Numbered from the stretch's first letter, positions 50,660 to 62,540 are shown. The stretch: 64,000 bases of DNA from Eledone cirrhosa (GCA_964016885.1 OZ024743.1:161404441-161468440), one strand, 5' to 3'. Notes: generated from the sequence alone by a model not told the origin. Translations and numbers: made by a program.

Positions 50660-51290
50660 TAACCCTAACATAGCTTTGTATATGAAATACATGAAGTTGT
50701 ATATCTGGTGATATACAGTATATTTATAAATAAACATTTTGAAAGCCTTCCGCTATGAATTTGAAAAAAAGTGTGTTCCAACAGCAGCTAAGTACGAGCA
50801 ACCAGTGATGATGATGTAATCATTTCTGACTTTGGTCATTATCGAACTGGTACTGCTGACCACTTACTGTTGGAACATAATATAAGCTAAAGCATACAGT
50901 TTAGAAGTCTATTTACATTGGCTGATCAGCGAAATTTGCATATAGAGTTATGGCTGGCTCAGCCGGGGATAAAATAGGAGCATTAACATAGCTTTGTATA
51001 TGAAATATGTGAAGTTGTATATCTGGCGATATATGGTATGTTTATAAACATTTTGAAAGCCTTCTGCAGTAAGCGGTCGGCAGTACCAGGTTGATAACGA
51101 CAAAAGTCAGAAATTATGACGTCATCATCACTGGTTGTCCGTACTTAGCTTCTATTGGAACACACAAGATGGCGCTATGCTGATAGTTTTCGAATTCATA
51201 GCGGAAGACTTTCAAAATGTTTATTTATAAGCATACCATATGTCGCCAGATATACAACTTCACGTATTTCATATATATATATATATGTTA
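50660..51290. repeat. Complex foldback element with about 210-base inverted arms
   Basis: The left arm (about 50670-50870) begins 'aacatagctttgtatatgaa' and runs through 'gccttccgctatgaatttga' to 'tgctgaccacttactg'. The right arm (about 51070-51285) is its inverse: 'cagtaagcggtcggcagtac', 'aattcatagcggaagacttt' and 'caacttcacgtatttcatat'. A third, direct copy of the outer 90 bases ('aacatagctttgtatatgaa' again, 50985-51070) sits inside, immediately before the right arm. No open frame is present. It looks like a MITE or foldback element with a nested partial duplication. Confidence 0.9.
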
Positions 51291-51449
51291 TCTAATATTT
51301 TCCTTCCCTCCCTCCTCCATTTTCCCAATAACTTACCGAGTTATTGAACGCTCTGGGGGTAGATATATTGTCTTTAAAGCGTTGAAATATCCGAGTCCCC
51401 CAGTAGACAACTGATGAGGAAAACCCCCTGTTCTTGCTTTCTTCTTATT
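51291..51449. other. Unassigned sequence
   Basis: Pyrimidine-rich at 51300-51330; nothing recognised. Confidence 0.45.
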
Positions 51450-52769
<1,320 letters not shown>

Positions 52770-52963
52770 CTGGGTGGTGAATTGGCAGTATCGGTAGAGG
52801 GTCAGACACCATGCTTTCTAGCATAGTTATGTCCCTTTATGATCTGAGTTCAAATCCCACCGAGATTAACTTTGCCTTTCATCATTACGGGGTCGATAAA
52901 ATAAAGTACCAGTAATGTACTGGGTAATTGCTGGCCTTGTGCCAAAAAGTAGAAACAATTATG
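52770..52963 (+). mobile_element. SINE-B, near full length
   Basis: 'gaattggcagtatcggtaga', 'gatctgagttcaaatcccac', 'tcattacggggtcgataaaa' and 'ccttgtgccaaaaagtagaa'. 'tgtttcaactgg' at about 52761 and again just after the copy (52962) looks like a target-site duplication. Confidence 0.93.
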
Positions 52964-53109
52964 TTTCAACTGGATATTAAACCAATTGGAATGCTGTCTA
53001 GACATATTGTAAATATACACTTTAAACATGAATTTGATCTCTATAGCAGTGCAGTTGTTTCGCTTGCTCACACTATTTATGCTTTGCACTTCTTCCATTT
53101 CTCTCCAAT
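52964..53109. other. Unassigned sequence
   Basis: Unique sequence between a SINE and a hairpin. Confidence 0.45.
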
Positions 53110-53153
53110 GGCAAGCTGACTTCAATGGGAAGTTCCATTGAAGTCAGCTTGCC
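53110..53153. repeat. Perfect 19-base hairpin
   Basis: 'ggcaagctgacttcaatgg' at 53110-53128 is perfectly complementary to 53135-53153, with a six-base spacer (gaagtt). A terminator role is not implied in this eukaryotic context. Confidence 0.97.
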
Positions 53154-53639
53154 CTTTCATGAGAGGGGGACAATAAAATTCAGAGTAATGAACTGACCAA
53201 ATTAGAACATTAGACAAGAGGCCTTGTAGTATTTGTTTGGGCTCTTGGACTTAATCTATTAGCAAATGTAATACCACCACCTAGTTTTTAGGTGCCTTTA
53301 GTGGAGTTAACTGAGTTACAAGTATTCCAAGTAGGCCTTCAGTTATTTTCTATTCAATTGTTTTCCATTTCACTCAAAATAAGGTTAGTGCTGAAGAGGT
53401 TTCCACCAGAAATTTATTTTTTATTGAGATGCCATCTCTACAAGGTATTTTAAACAACTCATAGGGACCATCATATCTTAAATATGAGGTAAGCTATTCT
53501 GCGCTGGACACCAACCCAGTACTTTATACTCTGCAGCATTATTCTTATTGTTTTTGTTTACACGTTTCCCATGCAGTGTATATGTTATTGTTACTATTGC
53601 TGCTGCTATTATTATCTTTTTGTTTTCTTCTACTGTTAT
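53154..53639. other. No recognised gene
   Basis: AT-rich, ending in a TTA/TGC triplet-rich patch at 53580-53645. Confidence 0.5.
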
Positions 53640-54030
53640 TATCATATTGGACACGTCTGAAATGGTTGAAGACAAGCACTTTCCTCTTTGGTAAAGCCTT
53701 GATTAACTTTGTCAGGTTTCACTTTAAGAGGAAAATCAGGGTGGAGAGAGAAATGCTGCCTTCCAACCAGTTTGTTGAAAGGTGGGTGAAAGAGGTGAGC
53801 ATGGCCCAAGTGAATGGGTCTGCTCTGAGTATGCACCTGTAGATTGGAGGAAGACAATTTGGAGAGGGCACTTGCCCTAGTGGTCAGGGTGATGGAGGCT
53901 TTTTGTGGGCTTTCTCCATGTGTGACCCTGGGGGATTTATTTTGTTTGAATTTTTACATCTTTTCCTCGTTTTTGTTAAAAACCTTTTACAATCAGAAAC
54001 CCTGAACCCTGCATGGCTATTAAAGTAATC
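53640..54030 (+). mobile_element. Family-7 repeat with conserved reading frame
   Basis: The + frame at 53647-53842 reads WTRLKWLKTSTFLFGKALIN, FHFKRKIRVEREMLPSNQFV and ERWVKEVSMAQVNGSALSMH, the same protein pattern as 11064-11300 on the minus strand. The 3' side continues with 'ctagtggtcagggtgatgga' and ends near 'ggctattaaagtaatcatta'. 'gggccaataaagaaattact' at about 54317 may be the tail of a further copy. Confidence 0.6.
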
Positions 54031-54344
54031 ATTATCTTATATGTTGTTACTACTGTGGTGGTTATTGATGTTGTTTTTGTTGTTAATGTTTTCTTTTGTT
54101 GTAGAAGTGGTGGTCACTATTGAGTTGTTGTTACTCGACTAATTATCACTACAATTTCTCTATGTTTTTTATTTTTTTTATGCTGGAGTGGTGGTGATGG
54201 TGGAATAATTGTGGTGGCAGTGGTGCTGATAAAGTAGTGGGTGTTGTTGTTTTTGTGTTTTGTCTGGGTTTAGTTTTGTAGCCATAACATAGGGGTGTTG
54301 TTTTTGTTTATGTCTGGGCCAATAAAGAAATTACTATTATTGTT
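54031..54344. other. T/G-rich low-complexity sequence
   Basis: GTTGTT and GGTGGT-type sequence; no recognised gene. Confidence 0.6.
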
Positions 54345-54359
54345 ATTATTCAGTCTTGT

Positions 54360-54580
54360 GGATCAGGGCAGTGGATTGGCAGTATCGTTAGAGCGTCAGA
54401 CACCACATTTTTCAGCATAGAGTGACGGCCCTTCATGATCTGAGTTCAAATCCCGCCAAGGTTAACTTTGCCCTTCAACCTTACGGGATCGATAAAATAA
54501 AGCACCAGTAATGTACTGGGGTCGATTTAATCGACTCCCCACCCCCCAAATAATTGCTGGCCTTGTGCCTACTAGAAATC
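54360..54580 (+). mobile_element. SINE-B, first of a tandem pair
   Basis: 'ggattggcagtatcgttaga', 'gatctgagttcaaatcccgc', 'acgggatcgataaaataaag', with the long-form insert 'ggggtcgatttaatcgactc' before 'ccttgtgcct'. Flanked by 'attattcagtcttgt' at 54345-54359 and a close copy at 54581-54598. Confidence 0.93.
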
Positions 54581-54598
54581 ATTATTGTTCAGTCTTGT

Positions 54599-54815
54599 AG
54601 GGTGGTGGATTGGCAGTATCGGTAGAGGGTCAGATGCCATGCTTTGCAGCATAGAGTTACGGTCCTTTATGATCTGAGTTCAAATCCCGCCGAGGTTAAC
54701 TTTGCCTTTCATCCTTACGGGGTTGATAAAATAAAGTACCAGTCACGTACTGAGGTCGATTTAATCGACTTTCCCCTCCCCCAAAATTGCTGGCCTTGTG
54801 CCTATATAAGAAACC
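54599..54815 (+). mobile_element. SINE-B, second of a tandem pair
   Basis: Same subtype as the preceding copy, including 'gtcgatttaatcgact'. It is flanked by 'attattgttcagtcttgt' (54581-54598) and 'attattattcagtcttgt' (54816-54833). Three versions of one flank around two SINEs show either two insertions at one site or duplication through the flanking repeat. Confidence 0.93.
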
Positions 54816-54833
54816 ATTATTATTCAGTCTTGT

Positions 54834-54929
54834 ATTTTGTTTGTTCTATGTTGTTGTTGGTAGTGATTGTGGCCATGTTTGTGATGTCTGTCATGGTGTT
54901 AGCGGGATTGGTGGTGGTGGTGTTGGTGG
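54834..54929. other. GTG-rich low-complexity spacer
   Basis: GTTGGTGGT-type sequence; the Val-rich frame is an artefact. Confidence 0.6.
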
Positions 54930-55262
54930 TTGTAGAGTGACTCTCTGATCTCCAAGGTATGCACTCTATTGAGTAACGTTACTCCAAAGACCATTTAGAG
55001 GAACCTGATTTCGCTCGCTTGTATTTGCGATCATACTCTTTCAGTCACTACCCAAGATTCATGACCATAGGTAAGGGTTTGCATTAATAACAAAGGGAAG
55101 ATAGTGAGTTTGGCTTTTACACCTACCTCCCACATGATTACTGAATGCTGAATATGGCACATTACTGAGCCAGCTCCTGCAATTCTTGCACTTAATTCAC
55201 CTTCCTGCATTCCATCACTCATGAACATGGCCTCAAAATACTTCAACTTCTTCACCTTGCCT
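54930..55262 (-). pseudogene. LINE ORF2 C-terminal region (family 2), minus copy
   Basis: The minus strand reads KKLKYFEAMFMSDGMQEGEL, SARIAGAGSVM, VGVKAKLTIFPLLLMQTLTY and GHESWVVTERV. It then continues with FGVTLLNRVH near 54970. It overlaps the part of family 2 seen at 28140-28450 (+). Confidence 0.7.
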
Positions 55263-55282
55263 CAGTGGAACTCTATTCACAT

Positions 55283-55375
55283 GTAGAGTTCCCATGGGCA
55301 GCCAGTCTTAAGCTCCTCTGTTATAGCCTGTAGTACAATGATAAACAGGAGAGGGCTAAGGACAGAGCACTGATT
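55283..55375 (-). pseudogene. Family-1 LINE reverse transcriptase scrap
   Basis: 'gagttcccatgggcagccag' and 'gataaacaggagagggctaa' match 47066-47130 of LINE copy B; the minus strand reads VLSPLLFIIVLQAITEEL. About 90 bases only. Confidence 0.75.
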
Positions 55376-55984
55376 TTGAAAAACAATCAAGGGAGACAAC
55401 CTAGAAAATTATCGATTTTCCACCCCCACCTCCTATTTAAAATTGAAGAACAATTATTTTTGTTTTTGATATTTTTATTACTGGATGTTTTTAGCTTAGT
55501 TATTATGTTAGTATTTATAATCCTTATTCACTATCTACATACCTATTACCACCACCGTCATCTCTGTCATCAGTCCTCATTGTCATTTTTCATCAGCATC
55601 ATTATTAATCATGATCATCATCACCATCATTATTATGCTTAGTCATGTTTGTCATCATCATTATTCACTATCTTCCTCACTCCCACAATCACTATCATTC
55701 CTAATACTCATCTTCATCGTCACCAAAGGAATCTTTGTTTATTTTCATATGTACTGCTTTAATTACTAAACCACCTCCTCAGTCATATGAACAAAAAAAT
55801 CTATTTCACTGCAGTTGGAGCTTTTTTTTTTGGGGGGGGGGGGGTAATCTTTAACATCTCTAAACCATCCTCATTTTTTTTCTTTTTGTCTTCATTGCTG
55901 GACTTCAAAATGTAGCACCCAGATTTAGTTGTAATACTCTCTATTTCTTTCTCCCCTACCTCAACTCAACAACTTCTTCTTCTG
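55376..55984. other. No recognised gene; ATC-rich
   Basis: CATCAT-type low complexity at 55590-55720 and a T8G10-type homopolymer junction at 55821-55843. Confidence 0.55.
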
Positions 55985-56175
55985 AGTGGGTTGTAGTGGC
56001 AGAGTCCTGAAACACTCCTTCCAGAGAAGCTTGTCAGAAGCAACTGTTTCCTACTGATTTGGCTGGATCCCCAAGTGTGACCATCTGAGCTCATGGATGT
56101 TATCCAACCATCTGCCTTGGGGGCTACCTGTGGGTTTCTTGCCAGTTAGTTTTGCCTGTAAAATTGATCCAACAA
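55985..56175 (-). pseudogene. LINE ORF2 extreme C-terminus (family 2)
   Basis: The minus strand reads LQAKLTGKKPTGSPQGRWLD and NIHELRWSHLGIQPNQ, matching the end of the + copy at 28570-28680. On the minus strand it lies upstream of the fragment at 54930-55262 although it is the later part of the protein, so the two are separate insertions or a rearrangement. Confidence 0.65.
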
Positions 56176-56404
56176 TTCTTTCCTGAAGGCAACAACTTCT
56201 TCAGAAAATATATTCCTTTCATATCCAGCTGTATTCTTAACTGCTTTTATGCTTGTTGCCATCTGTATAATACCTATTAAGAATATCAGCCAGGTCTGCC
56301 CAAGATTACACCATACTTCTTTAATCTCTTTGATAACAAACCACTTGACACCTCAACTTGTTCTATGATACAAAGCTATTTATCTAAAAACTTTCCATTA
56401 TTGT
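56176..56404. other. Unassigned sequence
   Basis: AT-rich; nothing recognised. Confidence 0.45.
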
Positions 56405-56568
56405 GGTAGAGGATCAGACGACAGAGTTACGGCCCTGTATGGTCTGAGTTCAAATCCCGCCAAGGTTAACTTTGCTTTTCATCCTTGCGGGGTCGATAAA
56501 ATAAAGCACCAGTAATGCACTGGGATAATTTCTGGCCTTCTGCCAAAAGTAGAAACAATTATTGTCTT
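56405..56568 (+). mobile_element. SINE-B, head partly deleted
   Basis: 'tagaggatcagacgacagag', 'ggtctgagttcaaatcccgc', 'ccttgcggggtcgataaaat' and 'ctgccaaaagtagaaacaat'. The first 25 bases of the usual head are missing. Confidence 0.92.
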
Positions 56569-56599
56569 ATGTAAGAACATTTGTTAAGTTATGTTCCAA

Positions 56600-56940
56600 G
56601 CACCAAAAAAAGGCCCCATTCGGTCATGAATGACCATGGGGTTTGCACCTAGAAAGTTCCCTTCCAAAGCACAAGTCTGGGAAAGATTGTTAATGGAAGG
56701 CCAGCAGTTGGCCATGCATTCTACTCACTCCTCTCCATGCCACCGATGTTGTTCAAGGAAAAGGCAATGACTGATACAGCTTGGCACCAGTGATGTTGCA
56801 ACTTGTTTCTACAGCTGAGTGAACTGGAGCAACATGAAATAAGGTGTCTTGCTCAAGTCACCCAGTCCAAGAATTGAACTCCCAAACTCCCAATTGCAAG
56901 CCCAACTCTCTATCCACTAAGCCATGTGCTTTCACTAACT
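56600..56940 (-). mobile_element. SINE-A, second subtype, minus copy
   Basis: The minus strand from 56940 has 'acatggcttagtggatagag' (A box) and 'gggagttcaattcttgga' (B box), then 'tgagcaagacaccttatttc' and 'ttgctccagttcactcagct'. It ends 'ggtgcaaaccccatggtcat'. It is collinear with 43125-43440 (+). Confidence 0.85.
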
Positions 56941-57084
56941 TAATAATGAAAAGGTACTTATATTACTAATTCCCTCCAAATTCTTAATTATTTTCAAAAT
57001 CATTTGAAAATTATAAAGAGCATTCTTCTTAAAAAATATAGTAATGAAAGGGGCTTAAAAAGAAAGACACATTGAAAACAGGGC
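56941..57084. other. Unassigned sequence
   Basis: AT-rich; nothing recognised. Confidence 0.45.
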
Positions 57085-57170
57085 AGGATTTAGAGCTTGG
57101 AGAGAGGGGCAGTGCACCTCATGTTTGGGGGGCTCATACACAAAAAGTTAGAATACACAGTAAACCCCCA
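57085..57170 (-). repeat. Dispersed repeat E, minus copy
   Basis: 'cagggcaggatttagagctt', 'gggggctcatacac' and 'aaaaagttagaatacaca' are the reverse complement of the repeat at 3583-3690. 'attaaatccgtccctgaata' near 57488 may be part of a further copy in the other orientation. Confidence 0.6.
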
Positions 57171-57239
57171 GTTTTATATATCAAAGTCAGCTTGGCACTG
57201 AAAAGTTATGCATACAAGTATTAAATTTAAAAAATATAA

Positions 57240-57305
57240 CCATCCTCATTTTACGTCCACTTTCCACTCTGGCATTAGTTGGATGGGTTGTCACAGTCCA
57301 AGACC
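57240..57305 (-). mobile_element. Family-1 LINE tail remnant
   Basis: 'ccatcctcattttacgtcca' and 'ctttccactctggcattagt' are the complement of the LINE 3' end without its CAT run. Confidence 0.65.
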
Positions 57306-57559
57306 TGACATTTGATGAATTTTGCCACAGTAAAGACATTAAATACTTTTTGTTAAAAATAGGATTCTCATTATCAAAGGGATAAAACTAAAAAGCTTGA
57401 CAGAGGGCACCAATAAATTGCTATAGCCGTTGCTGGTGGTCCTACCCCCACTGCTTGGTGCCCCGAGCAATTGTTCCCTTTTCCCCTATTAAATCCGTCC
57501 CTGAATAAAAAAAAATGTAGTTAATTTCCCTGTTTCTATATTGTTTGTTTGGAAGTACT
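57306..57559. other. Unassigned sequence
   Basis: AT-rich with a less AT-rich patch at 57420-57500; nothing certain. Confidence 0.4.
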
Positions 57560-58070
57560 TCTCCTATACATCCATTACCGGTACCATGATGAAGTTCCTC
57601 CAGCTCACCCTGTCTAGAGTATTGCCATCTGAATGTCCCTTGCCTCCAATCTGGTGTCATCTTCAAGAACATCCTTCAGCATTGTGGTTTGTCTCCCAAG
57701 TCATCTGCTTGCTTTAGATTTCCAGAAAAGGACTCTGCCAGCAGGTTCAATGTGATGTTTCACATGTCCGGCTAATGCAAGCCTATTATGCCTTATGATG
57801 CCAGAAAGGCAAAAGTGTGAGCTTTAGAGCAATTTATTTTCTACATTTGTTTTCCAGGATATGTTCTGGACCTTTCTCAGCATCAGGTGACCATTAATCC
57901 CCTCTTTGTGAGTGTTTTGGTAGTATCCATGAATCACATCTGTAGAGGAGAATGGTCTCATTGAATAGCCTCATTTTTGTAGTTTTCTTAACTGGAGACA
58001 CCCACACCTTTGATAGGGAGCTGAGAGCCCCCTATGCTTTACCTATCCTGGTAACATGGCTAGGAAGTAC
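57560..58070 (-). pseudogene. LINE ORF2 C-terminal region (family 3)
   Basis: The minus strand reads GHVKHHIEPAGRVLFWK near 57770-57720, then MLKDVLEDDTRLEARDIQMA and RVSWR near 57690-57610. Further upstream (57990-57800) it is collinear at DNA level with 19400-19640 but frame-broken. The layout is that of the terminal domain of a LINE reverse transcriptase protein. This copy is clearer than the one at 19195. Confidence 0.6.
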
Positions 58071-59156
58071 TGTTTCTGTATTATAGTTCTCAAGAAGCAC
58101 CCACTTTTCATTATGACTACTATGTTTGCTGCATAGAATATTTGATTTATTTTTTCTAGTTTTATTTATACTATTGTTAGTCTGATTATTTTAAACCTAA
58201 ATGAATGAGTGAATGGTTGAGGGTCAGGCACCACTCTTTATGCTCTCTTCTGGATGAGTGGGCCTGATGAGCCCCAAGTTCTCTTCCAATCCAATTTACT
58301 GTCATGGTTAACTCCCTTAGCCTTCACCTCTATACAACAATGAGGGTTTATGCTCAGAGTTGTCCTCCTAGCCTGACTGCCTTCCAAGGGTGTCAAGCCC
58401 AGACCACTTGGAGTGAGGCACCCCTTAGCTTCTGTTAAATCATGTCTCTCAGTGTATTAAAATAATATTTCTTTAAACTGTTTCACTCTACTTTCAAAGG
58501 GACAAGGAGTAACAGAATGTCCTGTTCAGGGATAATGTTTTATTTTGTCTACTATTACTGTATGAAATAATTTCTTTTAATGCTGGATAACTTGGGGCAA
58601 CTTAAAAGCTTATTGCATAAAAGATTTACATTTTGTCTGTTAAATTGCAGTATTTAGGTTTTTTTTATTTTTTATTTCTCTCAAATTTTTGATTTTGTCA
58701 TTTTAATTGACTACATGACTGCTTATTTTCTGTCTTAACTACTAGTCTTTTGTCAATCTTATAATTAACTAATTGGTATTTAGCCATGAATACACAAATC
58801 TCTTTTCCCAACATGTGCTACACATTATATACACACACATTATATTCAGCACATATCCGACTTTAACATAATATTAAAGTCATTATTAACATCTACTCAA
58901 ATGGCCACAACCACATCTTCCAAATGGGAAAATTACATGGAATAAAACGTTTAGTAGTAAATGATTGTCAATTGAAAAATCAGCGAAATATATATTATTG
59001 TCTGTTTATTTCATCTACTTACTACTGAGAAAGCAATTCAAATTCTTAAATGAAAAAAGAAATGAATAAACAAATGTTACAGTCACAGCTTTAACACAAA
59101 TGACTTGTGTATGGGTTTATATATTTCAATAAATAAATTTAGTTATATATATATAT
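58071..59156. other. No recognised gene
   Basis: About 1.1 kb of AT-rich unique sequence. A less AT-rich piece at 58200-58440 ('cttccaagggtgtcaagccc') might be an old repeat but matches nothing else in the window. Confidence 0.45.
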
Positions 59157-60055
59157 ATCATCATCATCATCATCATAATCATTATCTAATGCCATTTTTC
59201 ATGCTTGCATGGCTTAGATGGTTTGTCATGTTATGAGAAAATTCAGATCAAGTGGCTACGTATTGCTCATATGGATCTGTATTTCGGCTTAGTTTCTACA
59301 GCCTGGATGTTCTTCCGAATGCTAACCATGTTACAGTGTACACTGCATGCTTTTGGTCGTGTCACCAGCACAAGCACTTTACAGGGTGGACTGGGTGCTT
59401 TTTCTGGTGTCACCATCCTGACCACCTTACAGGATGGATTGGGTATTTTTGTTGTGGCACCAGATCAGCATACAGGGTGGACTTAGTGCTTTTGTCATAG
59501 TAATGGCATTGTGGGAGATCAGATGTAAAGCGTCTCTAGTTTTCATGTTTGTATGTGTGGGTTAGGCAGGCAAGGTGTATTAGGGGTGTGGGTTTGGAAG
59601 GAGAGGGACAAGTAAGCAACATCGATGAGGTGCATGGGATATTTAGCTGGTTAGAGCAGAGTATTAAGATTGGGGAAAGTGAATGGGGAGGGGTGAAGAA
59701 AATATTGGTGCAGACTACTGTTTACTCTACATATATATTTCATTTCATTTTCTGCAGTACAGCATGATGCCAGAGATCTCGATCCTGTGTCATCTTCTTT
59801 GTGAGGTTTAATTATGCAAGATCAGCTTTTATTACTTCATCTCAAGCTTTCCTAGGTATTCCTTTTCCACAGTTTCCATTGATTTTGAGTGTCCTGCACC
59901 TTTTTATACAGCTGCCATCCTGTATATACATCACTGTATATACCACTGCAATCTCCTCACCCGTACACTGCATCTGACCCCATTTATGACTAGTTTCTCT
60001 CTCTGTTCATTGATGCTTTGTCCTTCATGCACACTGCCTGCACAGTATATATATA
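59157..60055 (-). mobile_element. 3' end of family-1 LINE, about 0.9 kb
   Basis: CAT run at 59158-59176, tail 'atttttcatgcttgcatggc', and UTR with repeated 'cactttacagggtggactgg' units at about 59330-59480. The decayed ORF2 end lies at 59755-60045 ('cagagatctcgatcctgtgt' corresponds to the DRDLWR region). 'tttctctctctgttcattga' near 59992 aligns with 15069 of the copy at 14478-15120, so both belong to the same subfamily. Confidence 0.8.
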
Positions 60056-61165
60056 CACACACTATTACTACTACTGCTAAGCAAACTAGTTTAGTTCATA
60101 GTCAGTATCTTACTGTATTCTCCAAAGCCAAATAAAGTCTTGCTACAACATTAATATAAAAGGCTAAATTGTGAAACTTAAGATGTTTTGTCATGATTCA
60201 GTCCCATCTTTACAGAGGAGAGGTTTTTGATATTCATTGGCTTCTATCTATACTTTCTTTACTCTTGTTCTCATACTACTAGCATATAGTTCACATTTAC
60301 TTTTAGCAGCTAGTCTTTTATATTTACCTGCTGTTTAATGTATTTAGCATATGCTATTTCTTGAATTATTATATCAGAAATTATCTCATGCTATTAAATA
60401 CAAACATCTGTCTCAAAAGATATCAATTCTTAACTAACAATTGGTTTAGATATGTGTTGACAGCTGTCTTTAAGCTTCTTCCAATCTTGATAGAATCCTA
60501 CATCAGAGAATCATGCTAACTAGATTATTTCTAAGGATATCATCTCTAATAACTACTGTCTTGTCATTGACAATGCCGTCACTGGGAAGCAAACCTAATA
60601 CAGATGAGAGAGGAACAGGTAGTAAGGATAGCTAATGTCTGTCATTGAATTGTCATAGCAGGATCTGCTGGAGACAAAGTATAGCAACAGATGTACTGTT
60701 TACATCTTCAACTGATTGACTAAGTTAACTCTTTCATTACCATATTTCTAATGAAATACATTCTATTTCAAATAGTTAATGAAGAAGTTTGAAGGATTTA
60801 CTAAAATTGTCAATTGTTTCATTACTAAGATAGTAACTTAATATATGGTTCTTATATAAAAATTATGTAGGAAGATTTTAATTGAAGACCTTTAAAATGG
60901 GTGATTTTATTTCATAGGATTAGAGCCAGTTTTGGTTGGTTTGGCAACTAAAGGGTTAAGATGTTCAATTCCAACAGAAGTAATAAGATTTACAATTTAA
61001 CTCCCAAAAAGTAAAAAATGTTAATAGCTACTGATGTAATGTACCTTTGCCCCAGTTAAATTGCAATAGACTAGTGGTCTATTCTGGGATAAACTTGTTT
61101 GAAACATTGTTTGGTACATTTGATGCTCCAGAAAATCTATAAATTATAATTAATGATTATTTTAT
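60056..61165. other. No recognised gene
   Basis: About 1.1 kb of AT-rich unique sequence. Confidence 0.5.
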
Positions 61166-61226
61166 AATTATACTCACCTCCCATTTAACAAGCCTCCGTT
61201 TTGTTAAATGGGAGGTGAGTATAATT
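61166..61226. repeat. Perfect 26-base hairpin
   Basis: The arm 61166-61191 ('aattatactcacctcccatt' and 'taacaa') is perfectly complementary to 61201-61226, with a nine-base spacer (gcctccgtt). The surrounding sequence is not repetitive. Confidence 0.97.
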
Positions 61227-61494
61227 TCTTAACTGAGCACCACTATAAAATTAGCAGTTATTTTAATAATTGGATTTTCCTGAATATGTGTTCAATTTCA
61301 AGGTGTATACAGTTTAGCAACAATTTATAGATTTCTCTGCTATCACTGTAAGAGTAACTAACCTCTCTCTAATCTTTAGCCACACCAAAATTACCTTCCT
61401 TATGTAATGGAGCTTCCATTTTATACTGCACTACAAAATTGAAGGGAGATGTCATTGATTTCCCCTGTCTTCCACATCTCTGGTTTTATCTGAT
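61227..61494. other. Unassigned sequence
   Basis: AT-rich; nothing recognised. Confidence 0.45.
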
Positions 61495-61655
61495 ATGGTA
61501 TAAGATATTCATGCTCTTTACATTCTGAGTTCAAATCCCGTCGAGGTCAACTTTGCCTTTCATCCATCACAAGTCAATAAAATAAAGTACCAGATAAATG
61601 ATTTCCCTTCCCCACAAATTTCAGGCTTTGTGCCTAGATTAGAAATCATTATATG
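61495..61655 (+). mobile_element. SINE-B, diverged
   Basis: 'attctgagttcaaatcccgt', 'tttgcctttcatccatcaca', 'aataaaataaagtaccagat' and 'gtgcctagattagaaatcat'. The head is missing. Confidence 0.85.
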
Positions 61656-61667
61656 TGACTCATATAA

Positions 61668-61860
61668 GGGCGGTGGATTGGCAGTATCGGTAGAGGGTCG
61701 GACGCCATGCTGTGCAGCAGAGTTACGTCCCTTTACGGATTGAGTTCAAATCCCGCCGAGGTTAACTTTGCTTTTCATCCTTACGGGGTCGATAAAATAA
61801 AGTACCAATTATACAAAGAGATAATTGCTGGCCTTGTGCCAAAAATAGAAACAATTATAT
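61668..61860 (+). mobile_element. SINE-B, best full-length copy
   Basis: 'gggcggtggattggcagtat', 'cggtagagggtcggacgcca', 'gattgagttcaaatcccgcc' (B-box region), 'tccttacggggtcgataaaa', 'gctggccttgtgccaaaaat' and 'agaaacaattat'. 'atatgtgac/ttca' on the two sides (61650 and 61857) looks like a target duplication. The head is tRNA-derived, but the A box is not canonical. Confidence 0.93.
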
Positions 61861-62399
61861 GTGATTCATGCACTTTGCAGGACATTGCTGAAGAGCTTTT
61901 GCTGGAACTCTGTGATATAATCTTGAGCACCACATCATGGAAATACAGGGATTAGCCATCCATCCAAAATGTTCAACTTGATCTGAACAGACATGGGATG
62001 TTGCCCTGCTGACCTCCTAAATGCTATGCAAGTTCGAGATAGATTGTGAGATTTTATTAAGATCTCCCCCACTTGCAGAGGAGGGAACTCAAGTCTCTTA
62101 GAAATTAAAGTGAGTTATGTGAAACAACAAAGTAGATATGCAACCCTCTGCAGATAAATAATCAACTCAGGCAGGATATTACTAGTACCTATGGTATGAG
62201 TATGTATGTACCCATAACTCCTGAATGATTCATAGGGCCGCCATATTGATATACAGCATTTCTAGGGCAATTTTAAACATGGCGAACCCCATCTCCTCTC
62301 CAGGTCTGATTACAGCAGATTTCTTCCAGAGAAGGATAGAGAATGGGAGAATGAAAGTGAGAAAGGTATATAGAGGAAGAATCAACCCCAGTATTAGAC
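61861..62399. other. No recognised gene
   Basis: AT-rich unique sequence. Confidence 0.5.
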
Positions 62400-62540
62400 T
62401 GGTCCTTTTTTATCGACCTTAGATGGATGAAAAGCAAAGTTGACCTCAGCAGGATTTGAACTGAAAGAGCAGAGTCAGAATGAATACTGCCAAACATTTT
62501 ATCCGACTAATGATTTTGCCAATTCGCCACCTTCTATGGT
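62400..62540 (-). mobile_element. SINE-B, diverged minus copy
   Basis: 'tttttatcgaccttagatgg', 'ctcagcaggatttgaactga' and 'gattttgccaattcgccacc'. Older than the two nearby + copies, to which it is inverted. Confidence 0.75.

Noticed and set aside
54644..54940. 98-codon frame with a hydrophobic C-terminus
   Set aside because: Begins inside SINE-B and ends in GTG-rich low complexity.
61166..61226. Rho-independent terminator or microRNA precursor
   Set aside because: Eukaryotic context rules out the first; perfect pairing with a 9-base loop and only 26-base arms is unlike a metazoan pre-miRNA.
61707..61955. 82-codon frame
   Set aside because: Starts inside SINE-B; the shared 'SLYGLSSNPAEVNFAFHPYG' reading also appears at other SINE-B copies because of the repeat, not because of a gene.
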